Source of the DNA: Ramazzottius varieornatus
Lineage: Eukaryota; Tardigrada; Eutardigrada; Parachela; Ramazzottiidae
Reading direction: 5' to 3'
Length of the DNA stretch: 64,000 bases
NCBI GenBank assembly: GCA_001949185.1
Contig: BDGG01000013.1
Span: forward strand, 282,702-346,701
The translations under genes were made by a program, and so were the position numbers. A model generated the notes under the pieces. The model was not told where the DNA came from. It worked only from the letters and a program-made list of their open reading frames with translations, and searched no databases. Shown here piece by piece: positions 46,901-56,613 of this stretch (the stretch's first letter is position 1; the number at the start of each line of letters is the position of its first letter).

Positions 46901-47548
46901 AGCTGGTCCAGCCAGACCTCCACCACCAGCAATCAACAGAGCAGCAGCTTCAACCAACAGTCTTCCAGCTCAAACTTTGGCGACTCTAGCGACACCGACT
47001 CCAGCGCTAACTTTAACTCCAACACCGGCAACTTGGGTGGCCGAAACGCTCAAATCAACACCAACCTTAACAACAACGCTGGTGACACTACCATGAACTC
47101 AAACTCCAACTTTAACTCGAACTCGGACAGCGGACACAGCTCTGACAGCAGCGACAACTCTAACGATTCTTCATCCTCTTCTTCCACCACCTTCCACAGC
47201 AACAACAACCAGAGCGGCGGCCAGTCCGGCAACCTCCAGTCATCTGGTGACAACACCTACACCGACTCCTACTACGTCAGCGAAGGTGCCAGCAACGACA
47301 AGGAACAACGCAAGAACTACATCCGCTCCCTGTGGGCCATGTTGTTGGGCGTCGACGTCAACCAGGTCAATGTGCAGATCAGAGACGCTCCGAACTCTGG
47401 TATGCAGAATGGCCAGACTGCCGTCCAGTACACCGTCACCTTGACCAAGACCGCCAAGCCCAAGGGAACCTTCAGCAACATGCGGTCGACTTACTACAGC
47501 TACTTGCCCACCAGCATGTTGCAAGGACGTTGCACTTGCGTGCTTTAA
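43937..47548 (+). CDS. Secreted multi-domain repeat protein, gene 1 (unrecognised family)
   Basis: Nine exons: 43937..43981, 44041..44176, 44241..44477, 44569..44751, 44954..45478, 45543..45656, 45869..46492, 46546..46659, 46731..47548; 931 codons plus stop. It begins with a signal peptide (MGRLSLLVALAAALQVFGG). It then has five copies of one domain. Each has an N half such as ITDTVLMTYTTTQQRNDLLN with QILKLWKTSL, and a C half such as NVQITFVSVRNVGNQKEVTY KITW with a final helix. Copies 1 to 4 have an intron between the halves. Linkers are very rich in Ser, Asn, Gln, Asp and Gly (for example SNSNTNSG, DSSSDSSSDNSQNS). The last copy is intronless and ends RCTCVL; cysteines are otherwise nearly absent. 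All introns after the first are phase 1. I do not recognise the family. Export and a structural or adhesive role are inferred from signal peptide and composition. Confidence 0.85.
45718..45770. repeat. Family A palindrome in an intron of secreted gene 1
   Basis: Arms tcaagtggcgcac and gcgtgcgccagttgtcg, loop ctgctgttggctg, inside the 45657..45868 intron that splits domain 3. Confidence 0.75.
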
Positions 47549-47758
47549 GCATTACAGTTATGTACTTCTGTCGTTTCGATTCAAAGAAAACAAAGACATT
47601 TGGTTCACTGTCTAGGTCTTTTAGCTTCTTCTTCCCTGTCCTCTGACTAACAAACCTGTTTTTTCTTCTTCTTTTTCCGCTCTTACTAAGTGATTGGATA
47701 GTGCTATCTACCTCAACTCGCGTTAAACTAACAAACCTGATGGCCGCTTCCTTTCTGG

Positions 47759-47764
47759 AATAAA
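47759..47764 (+). terminator. Poly(A) signal of secreted gene 1
   Basis: AATAAA about 210 bases after the stop codon, followed about 15-30 bases later by GT-rich sequence (gcactgtcgttgcatcttggtgg). Confidence 0.6.
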
Positions 47765-47906
47765 ATGATGGTCGCAGCACTGTCGTTGCATCTTGGTGGC
47801 GTTCAATCCTTTCCAGTAAGAATTTAGTCCAAATTGTACAGTATTGCAGTATTGACGAAGAAGCTGAAATTCATGCTGTCGTTGGGCCCATTGCCAGAGA
47901 ACCGGC

Positions 47907-48213
47907 CGAAATATTCAACAGGCCGTACTGATACACCCCGCCCAAGCCAACTTCCAGCGCAGTCAAGTTCTTGGTTCCTGCTCTAAAGTTTTCCAGTCAC
48001 AAACCCTACGCACGAAATCTGATCTAACCGAGCTTAAAATCAGCGTTCAATCAGCTTGTTATCTGATTTTGGCAGGATTTTGATCAAAAAAGGCCATGAA
48101 TTGGCATGAAACGAGTTCTTTATCCAGGAAAAATATGTTATCGTAAAATCAGCATGTTTTGTCTGGCAAACCAAAGATCTAGCTGGGCTGGTTGCTACCA
48201 CCTGGCATTTCGG
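47907..48213. repeat. Dispersed repeat, copy 1
   Basis: Begins with gccgaaatattcaacaggcc and ends with gctaccacctggcatttcgg c; the outermost GCCGAAAT and ATTTCGGC are inverted. The segments acaccccgcccaagccaact and ctaccacctggcatttcggc recur joined together at 63939-63980. It looks like a small inverted-repeat element, with the second copy internally deleted. Confidence 0.55.
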
Positions 48214-49489
48214 CGCTGAAAAATTCAAAGTTCGACCTTACCATTCAAGCTTCCACACGCTCTGTGTAAGTTTTGAAGCTGCTTTGATTGAGCTATAGTA
48301 CTTTCTGTTGTATTGGGAAATAGCTCGAAAAAGCAGTATGACTTCCGGTGGGGAAGACATACCGCAGTAGGTCAAATTCTGTCCGCAAAATTTCCCGGTT
48401 GGAGGTTTCACCCCCAAGCTGATGCAAACAGACCTAAAACTGTGTTTGTGGTCGGAAAGGATCAAGAGAGAGCAGGAAAGTCCCGCAGACCGTTGCTCGA
48501 CGTTTTCGTTATTATTGCTCTATGCACATTGTACACTATGGTCAACCCACACTGGTACTTTTCACCGCGGCAGAAGCACCTTTTTCCGGAGAATTGCATG
48601 CACTGAGAGAGGTAGCGCCATCACGGCACATGCATACCGATAAACGATGCGTGTGTAGGTGATTTCTCATATCACATTAAACATGAAAAAGTCAACCTTG
48701 TAATGCTGGCTCTTGCATTCGTGTTCGCGGAAGCATGTACGAGCCAACCGGCATGGAGATGTCCACTGGAAACTGCTGGCGTGGAGATTGAAGCGCAAAA
48801 TTATGTCTCCTGCTTGATTGCCGAATCTTAATACGTCTCGAGAGGGTAACTAACACTGCCCGACACCGTTGATCTCTCTGCTGTTGATCTCATCCAACCA
48901 ATTTGGCTTCTGCTTTGTCTGCGGAAGGGTTAGAAAGACTGGGAGCAGTCTTTCTTGACATTTTTATCAAGAAAAACGAGTTTGAGGCAACGGAAACCGT
49001 GATTAAGCCTTGAAATCACCAAGCCGGGATTTGCGACTTTTGATCTCCATACCGGTCATCTTGTACCTATTTTTTGGTTTCTTGTATGCAGATGGTGAGT
49101 GGTGCCCATGCGCCTGGTACAAATGTCAGTGCTGTGGCATAAGAAACCTGAATCCACCCGAGGGCTGACAAGCTGATCAGGATTCAGGACCAAGATTTAT
49201 TGAATCTCGCGTGAACATCCAAATTTAGCAATTTTCAGGACGAGCGAAGCGAATCTTTTATAGGTCTGTCGAAAAGTCAATGTGTATCGCAAATGGTAAG
49301 GCTTTCTAATATCGCAAACTCCGTTATGAAAAACGATGCGCGAGTTGACCGAGGTTGCAAAAACTTTTTACTCGCAATCCTAAGCAAACTCCGTGTGCCT
49401 GTCACAATGGGAGCATTCGGAAAAACATCCGACCACAAGAAAGACTTTGCCAGTTTTCAGAAGTCTTCCGCAAAAAACATTGGCAACAA

Positions 49490-49521
49490 AGGGGGAAGGG
49501 GGAAGGGGGAAGGGGGAAGGT
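49490..49521 (+). repeat. G-rich microsatellite (GGGGAAG)n
   Basis: Four to five tandem units of ggggaag / gggggaa. Four G-runs of five bases lie within about 30 nt, enough to form a G-quadruplex on this strand. Confidence 0.85.
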
Positions 49522-49827
49522 GGTTTAGTGGTCAGAAGAGCCTGATCCGTTGTTATCCCATTCGCTGGGACTTCCGAGTGGTCAGGACCACTAGCTAGTG
49601 ATATTCAATAACAGGTGATCATTTGTGTCCCCGTCTTACTCCCCCTTTTTTTCACGAAACAGTGCATAAAACAGCATGACTGTGAGACGCGTTATAGCGA
49701 ACAGTGTTGTACATGAGCTGAAAGTCAGGTGCACCCAAGAGAAAAACATTGAAAAGAAACCAGAGAGAATTTAGCAGTTTTGGCGAAAGCGGAAAATGGC
49801 TTGCAGTTGTGTAAAAGATCTAAGCAG

Positions 49828-52800
49828 CTACTGTAGAACATCCTGAAAGCCACAATTCTCAATTTTCGAGGCACTGACGCTCTTGGTGATGACATACTGC
49901 TGGAAAGAAGCTTGCAGGGCGCCAGCACTCAGCTTGTACTTGTCACTAACGACGACCACAGCGTACGACAGTTGGCTAAAGGTCTTGCCTGCGCTCTTTT
50001 CACTTTCCAAAGAAGTCTCGAAGATCAACTCGTCAAACAACCAAGCCTCCACCAGCTGGAAGTTCCTTCCTGTACAGTACGAACTCGTCAGCTTTCTTCA
50101 TCGAATTAGGAAAAAGTAACTAGATTTACCCAGAGCATTCTGCCACAGCTTTTCGATACCGTCCACGAAGTCATCACGCTCCTTCTCGCTGTCGTATGAA
50201 AAGCTAATACTTTCACGGAGAACCACAGCGTTACTGTGCTTCGCCGAGGAAGTGGACTGGCTACTTCCGGCAGCGCTGGGCTTGATGGCTACGAACTGTG
50301 ACTTTAACATTGTCAAGTTCAAGTCAGCCGAACTGCTGAAAATGACCACCAGGTACTTCATGGTTTGCACCGAGCCGGAAGTTTGGTTGTCGTAGATGGA
50401 AAGATGATGGTCACTGTCGTTACCTGCAGAAACCGAAACTGATGGTGAGCGTCTGTCTGGACTTGTATCGGATAAATTGACTTCTTTATCGTACCGATGA
50501 CTTGCTGCCAGGCTTGTTGGACTTGGTCGATATAAACCGCGATTTCATCATCATCGTTACTTCGGATGCTCAGAGTATCGTAGATGACGTAAGTGTTGAA
50601 AGGGTCAGTTTGACTGGATGACGACTCGCTCGTGGAAATGGCGGCCTTGCCGTTGGTGCTAGAGCTCGATTTGGACGCAGTGTTACCAGACGGTGAGACA
50701 GCCCAGTCGTCGATGGTCTCGTCGTTGCCACCCTTCTGTGCACTGACCACGATGTAATCGACCTTGGCATCCACCAGTTCGCGTCGGAGAGCGTGACGGA
50801 CCACGGTCAGATCGATCGGGCGACGAGCAGTACCGGTGATGATGTAAGCTAGGGAATGCACTTCGATGTCGGCTCCCAGTTGAGCCCACTGTGGTGCGTA
50901 GATCTCGCTGATGAACTTGATCTCGGCGTTTTCCACATCACCTGGAAACGTGGATTATAACTGCCTTTAGAATTCCTTCTCGCTGCTGCCGGACCGATGT
51001 TACCCACAGTAATGACGCGAGTACTTACCCAGAGCGTCAGAAGACAACCATCGCTTCTTGATATCCTCAACGGCAGCTTCCCGTTCGCTCTTGCTGCTGT
51101 AGCGGATGGACAAGGCTCCACGGATGGTGACCTCACCCTTCAAGCCAGCAATATGGTATGTCAGCCTGCGTCGCTCTCGTACGGGTACGTGTAGTCTCTC
51201 GCAGGTGAGCGCAAATAGAAATGGACTGACTAACCTTGACCATGTTGGAGGTTTCTTGCGAAGATGACGTTTGGCTCATTATGTGGGACGAAGACTTCTT
51301 GCCCATGGATGACTGAAAATCCCACCATATCAACACTGGTTTAAATCATAAATTTATGGATACAGTATATTTTATAGCAAAGATGATAAAAGGATGCAAT
51401 ACCGAGCTTTCCATCTGCAACTGAGAGGATGAGTCTTCGGATTTTTCTGAATTACTGGAATCGTCAATAGCCTTGAATTGGGGCTTGACCGTAGCCCGAA
51501 TGGGCTTCATTTTCTGCGATGTGGAAACCATCCAGGGTCTTCTCGGCTGTAAAGGGAGTTCCGTACGGATTATTGTCGATCATAAAGCCAATCAGAAAGA
51601 ATGGGGAGACAGTCTGAAGCATCTCACTTACCCCGGCGGTGACTTCGATGGCATCACGGAAGGTATCGACAACTTGTCCCGCTCCCACTCGCAAATAGCT
51701 TTCGGAGGAAGACTGCGACTGGTACTTGTTGGTGTCGCCGATCTTCACATCCTTGTTGAAGAAAATCTTGTTCGGTGCCGTGGTGGTAGTCCTTTTCTTA
51801 ATGGTTATCGCTACTTGTACGGTGTCTTGATCGCTATCGTTGTCGTTGGATTCTTCAGCTTGCTGCTGGCTGTGGCTGCTGTCAGACTGCTGGTCGTAGC
51901 TGGAACCTTGGTTGTTTTTAGCCTTGCCGAAGAAGATCTTGGCTGCGGGCTTGGTGGTGGTAGCTTTGGCGGTGGTCTTGGTGGTCGCTGCAATTTGACC
52001 GTACGAAGAGTCACTGTCAGAATCGGAGTCTTCATGGTCGTCACCGCTTTCCCCGCTGTGCGTCTCGTGTTGCTTTTGAGAGTACTTAGAGCTGGAAGAA
52101 GACTTCTGCTCGTTGCTCTTGGCTTTTACGGCAGCTTCAGTGGTGGCCTTGGTGGTGGACTTGGTTGTAGCTGGAGCCTGGTCCAATATGCTGTCCGAGT
52201 CAGAGTCGTCCTGGTTATCCTCACTGTCCTCACTGTCATCACTGTCTTCGCTGTTGGAGATGGTGAAAGACTGCTGGCTTTTCTGAGCAGACTGAGACTG
52301 GGAGGAAGACTTCCAATCACCCTTCTTGACCAGAGCTGCTTTGGGAGTTGATCTGGTTGTAGCTGGTGCTTGGAGCGCAGCACTGTCCGAGTCCGAATCG
52401 TCATAGCTCTCTTCGCTAGCGGACGAGCTTTGGGATTGCTGTTGCGCAGACTGGTCGGACTTTTTGTACGCGCCAACCTGAGACTGAGCCGAAGAACTCT
52501 TGGTTCGGGAAGTCATGATCCAGATAAAGTTAGCGCTCTGCAGGGACTTCAGGAAATTGACCATCACGTCGGCGACGTCGAATCGGTGAGTGCTGAAACC
52601 GGTGATCTTGTAGGTAACTGCGTGAGCGCCGGGTGCACTAATATCCATGATAACTTTGATCTCCACGTTGCTGACGACGCTTTCTCCTCCCAGGACTTGG
52701 ATCCAGACTGACCTGAGTGAGTCAAGGTATCTCTCAAGTTCTGCAGAGGTGGTGTACGCAATGATCTGGGTGTCTTGAATGCTAAACTTGATCAAGTTTT

Positions 52801-55730
52801 CTGAACTGTGTTGCATCTCGCTAGAGCTGCTGGACTGCGAGTTGATGTGAGACTGTTTGTTACTGGTCGATGAATGCTGATCGCTCTGGTCCTCCGACTA
52901 CGAAGACAGAAATTTCAGTCTCTGAAGACGTTGAACGCCACGTGGGTGCTCGCGGCAAATGAAGTCGATCTCATCGTTTTTCCCAAGTGGCGCACGTATG
53001 CGGTGTAATTGTGTGGTAGCATGCGCCACTTGGGGAAACGGTCCGGTCGACTTTAGTTGACGAGGCCTCATATTTTTTCTCCGGGGTGATTTGTATGAGT
53101 CAACTTTGTAAAGTATTCTCACCTGGCCATCGTTGCTGGAGGTGGTCGCAACATTGAGTTTCAACGAGCCCTTAATGTAAGGCAGCTTGCTAGTGAGTCG
53201 GCTTTTCTTGCTTCCTGTTCGATCTTCCTGCAGCTGCTTCGTCTGCTCTTCACTGTTGTCAGAAATGGAGGCAATGTTGAGGTCCAAAGTGCCCTTGATG
53301 TGCGGCAACCGGTAGCTGACGCTACCCTTCTTGCTGACTTGGCTTCCCTGTTGTTGGGCTCCCACAGCGTTCAAGTCGAGGCTACCTTGGATGTACGGTA
53401 GAGTCAGGACCCGAGTGGCGCTCTGCAGGAGGGCATTATCGGACTTGGAGACCTTTGACCAGAATCGAGAGACGTACGTCTTCAGATCCAGACCAGACTG
53501 CGAGCTTTCCACCAGGATATGGTAAATTATATTGCGCTTCTTGCTACCAGGACGCGCAAAGTCGTCATTCAGCGAGATCTGGACGTCGTCGGCGGAGTTA
53601 CCCAGAAGATCAGCCCACATGGAACGGATGAGCTCGAGAAGCTGATCCCGTTGACTCTGGCTACTGTATTCCACCTGCAAAAACACTGAGATTGGTTCTA
53701 CCGTAACCGAGATGAACATGTACTCGTACATGTATAATACTTCTACATGTGGGCACTCGAACTAAATTCTCTTAAATACCTGGATCGCATCAGACAAGAA
53801 GTAATGCTCGGTGGCGGAACTGGAGCTCTTTGTTGTCTTACTCTGGGTAACCTCTGTCGTGCTCTTGAAGGAGGAGGACCGGGACTTCTTGGCATGAGCA
53901 CCAAGAGAGCGACCTTGAGCGCCTGATGGACTGATGGATTCATCCGAGCTGTCCGAACCGTCCGTAGTATCGTCCGATCCGGCGCCCCCTTCTTGGGATC
54001 CGGAGTCTCGTTCCTCGTCATCGGCGGAATCGTCGTTGGGTTCCATCAAGTCACGGCCTTGAGACTTCATGGTCACGAAGGAAAAGCCATTACCGGTTTT
54101 GATGGTTGGTGAGCCGAGCATGCTGAGGAATTTTCGCTTTAGGGTCTCAAAGTTCCAGTCGGTCTTGTTTTGCGAAGAGAACATGATGGAGTAGGACACA
54201 CGGTGGGCGTTGGTGGCGGTGGTTGAGGCGGGCTTTTCTGCGTAGACGGACACCTGGACATTCCAAGCATCCGATCCTACAAGGAAAAACAGAACCACGC
54301 CATTTTAGAGGTATCTCAGGCATAACCCGTCAAACTTCGTTTTCAAAGTTTGTGGCGTCGTTGCCAAAATATCAACCTTGACATTCGTCATCCCCGTTAC
54401 TAAAAATTCGTATGGTAAAGTTGAGAAGTCCAGCGGTTTTTCGAATCGGTTTCGACCAGCAAATTAATCAGCAAATGCTTACCGAAGACGTCCTGCCACG
54501 TCTTTCTCAGGGTCTCGACGGCTTCTGCCTTCTGCGCGTCTGTAGAGTAGGTCATGGTAACCGTGTCGTAAAAGACGAACGAACGGACACCGTTGTCGGA
54601 AAAGGGTGTGGTGCTACCCGAGTCAGATGTATCCAGGATGATCAGTGACGGAATGTTCGCCTTAGAAAGGACCTGGCGAACCTTGCTCTCCAACTGCTGG
54701 ACATTCCAGTCCATTTGGGTGGTGAGGACGGTGATGACATAGGCCAACTGGTGAGTGCCGTCGGCATTCAGCATATCCTGATGGACGACCAAATCGACAT
54801 TTGTGGCGGCGTCACCGAAAGCCGTCTCCCAGGCACGACGGATGATCTCCAGAACGCGGTTGCGTTCAGCCATGTTGCGATAGCTGAACGAGATGGTGTC
54901 GTACAGCATAAAAGTCTTGACGTTCTCTTGTTCGGTCATGTCGGTGGAAGCGGACGAAGGAGATCGGATTTGATCAATGACGGTCATGTTGACTGTGTCG
55001 GGAATTTGGCCTTGAGGGAAGGTGACGAGGTAGGAGCTAGTCGAAGCGGGTAGCATTTCTTGGAACTGGCGTCTGTACGTGTCAGTATCTGAGTTGGCGA
55101 ACTCGGTGTCTGCGCTGGTGACACTGTAGGAAACATTGTGTCCCTGCGTCTTGCTCTTGATATGGCCAGACGACAGCGGGATGTCGCGAATGATCAAAAC
55201 GCGTACGTTCCTGACATCGGTATCTGTAGAAATTAGAATAAATTTATAGATATCGCGATCTTGCTTCTTTGTCAAGAAAACTGGTGAAAGGCGCCGCGAA
55301 ATCTGTATGTTGGACGAGACTGTGCAGCACGTACGGAAAATAAAGGCCCACAGGCGCCGGATCCATTCGATGTTTCGATCACGTTCCTCTTGGGTGGAGT
55401 AAGCCAACAACAAACTGTCTTCGATCGACGAAGTTCCCGATGTCGCCATCGACGAACCAGAGCCTGACACTGCGCTGCTCTCTTGAGATCCCGATCTGCC
55501 TGAAGCCATTTCCATCGAGCTGTCCACAGTCGGTGCAGCCAGTAAGCACAAACCACACAGCAGCACCTAGAAATGAAACATGTTCGATATGTCTGAACCC
55601 GGAATATTTTCCATCAGTTATTTCTTCAAAGTACGATATTGCGGTAACGAAGATCACATAAATACTGGTGAACAAATATATCAGATTGACGTACCAGCAA
55701 CATGCTTGTGAACCACATTGCTTTAGCCAT
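49828..55730 (-). CDS. Secreted multi-domain repeat protein, gene 2 (unrecognised family)
   Basis: Twelve exons: 55695..55730, 55335..55566, 54483..55223, 53780..54276, 53123..53674, 51632..52897, 51403..51546, 51235..51312, 51029..51173, 50495..50941, 50130..50423, 49828..50069; about 1557 codons plus stop. It starts with a signal peptide (MAKAMWFTSMLLVLLCGLCL). I count eight copies of the same domain as gene 1, for example FYDTVTMTYSTDAQKAEAVE with TLRKTWQDVF. Domains 1-4 align in order with domains 7-10 of gene 3. Exon 5 carries three short repeats (LPYIQGSLDLN, LPHIKGTLDLN, LPYIKGSLKLN). Exon 6 has a long linker of acidic Ser/Asp blocks alternating with ATTKST-type Thr/Lys blocks. The start of exon 9 is uncertain: 51173 keeps frame but has a weak acceptor, and 51165 would need another exon 8 donor. 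An intron carries a family A hairpin. Confidence 0.8.
52980..53037. repeat. Family A palindrome in an intron of secreted gene 2
   Basis: Arms tttcccaagtggcgcacg and gcatgcgccacttgggga, loop gcggtgtaattgtgtgg. Outer flanks tgaagtcgatctcatcg and cggtccggtcgactt also pair in part. Inside the 52898..53122 intron. Confidence 0.8.
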
Positions 55731-56613
55731 ATTGGAAACTTGAGACGACCAGGAGAAAAAACAACAGGCAAAAGACTTCTCTAAAACTGTTAGTTTTAGG
55801 GAAGCGTGCCGGTCCGTGTAGCGCAGCTGCAAAAACTGAAGTCCGCAACAGGCCAACCCTCTGTCTGTACCAAAGAGCGCGAGAAGGAGGTTCCAAATCC
55901 CTTTGGGCATGCACCTGTTGCTGGCGTTTTTGACAGCTGGGTCCGGTTTTCCTGCTATTCCCCCGGAAAAATACGCTTTGACTTTGCAATAACTGCACAC
56001 TTGCTGACAATAAGCTCAGTCATTATCTGACAGTCGGCAAACAGCGAATCTGGAATGCAGTAATTGATTCTCGGTGATCAACGGCCGACTGTCTATCATA
56101 CAGTATGTTTGGCCCCCTTTTTCGAATTTTAGGATATTTGCTGTCTTTCTCAGCCGAATGTTTTTTCCAAACCTGTTTGATCAGCGATCTCAAAGATAGT
56201 CATCAGCGTTAGTGCTGAAGGGAGGACAATAGCGATGTAATTAATTTTACTGGCTGTGGCAAGCGCGCCATGCTGATCAGAAGCAAACAACGTGGACCAC
56301 GTTCGGCGGACCCAACGGTAGCAACAGACACGTACGTGAACGAAGGCCTGGAATATAGTAGTAAGCCGCAGCCGTAGAGCAGCCTGGATTGTAACGCGTT
56401 TTTATAGATTAAAGCACTATGACTGATTTAGCAAATTGAGACGAGTAAATCAATCGAAAACGAAACTATACCCATTACCATCGAAAGAACAAAAGAAAAC
56501 AATGAAGGAGTCAGATTAGGGAGAATGGCAGTAATGATGCGACACAATCGTTTTTGATCCAATGAGTTCAGTTAAAAAGAGAGCGCATCTTGGCGTTGAA
56601 GAGGAGCTAGCGC
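55731..56613. other. Spacer between tandem secreted genes 3 and 2
   Basis: About 880 bases between the stop codon of gene 3 and the start codon of gene 2, both on the minus strand. It must hold the gene 3 3' UTR and the gene 2 promoter. On the minus strand a TATAAAAA lies at about 56400 and could be a TATA box only if the 5' UTR is long or spliced. No gene was recognised. Confidence 0.4.

Larger units (their letters stand above)
47765..49827. other. Intergenic region between convergent secreted genes 1 (+) and 2 (-)
   Basis: About 2 kb. No gene is supported. It contains a dispersed repeat whose segments recur near 63.95 kb, and a G-rich microsatellite at 49490-49521 (both listed separately). 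A TTTATT at about 49197 could be the poly(A) signal of gene 2 on the minus strand. Confidence 0.45.

Noticed and set aside
43841-47764. Secreted cluster as spider spidroins or tardigrade CAHS/SAHS proteins
   Set aside because: No spidroin terminal domain, no poly-Ala or GGX repeats, no lipocalin-like SAHS fold signature and no long CAHS amphipathic helix; the repeating beta-alpha unit is different.
51473-52351. 292-codon plus-strand open frame rich in Gly, Val and Leu
   Set aside because: Antisense shadow of the acidic-Ser/Thr linker of secreted gene 2; the minus frame fits the splice phases and repeat family.
389-53037. Family A and B palindromes as a CRISPR array, tRNA or microRNA genes
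   Set aside because: Copies are dispersed among introns rather than regularly spaced at one locus, lack tRNA boxes, and vary in the arms as transposon relics do; microRNA processing cannot be judged from sequence alone.
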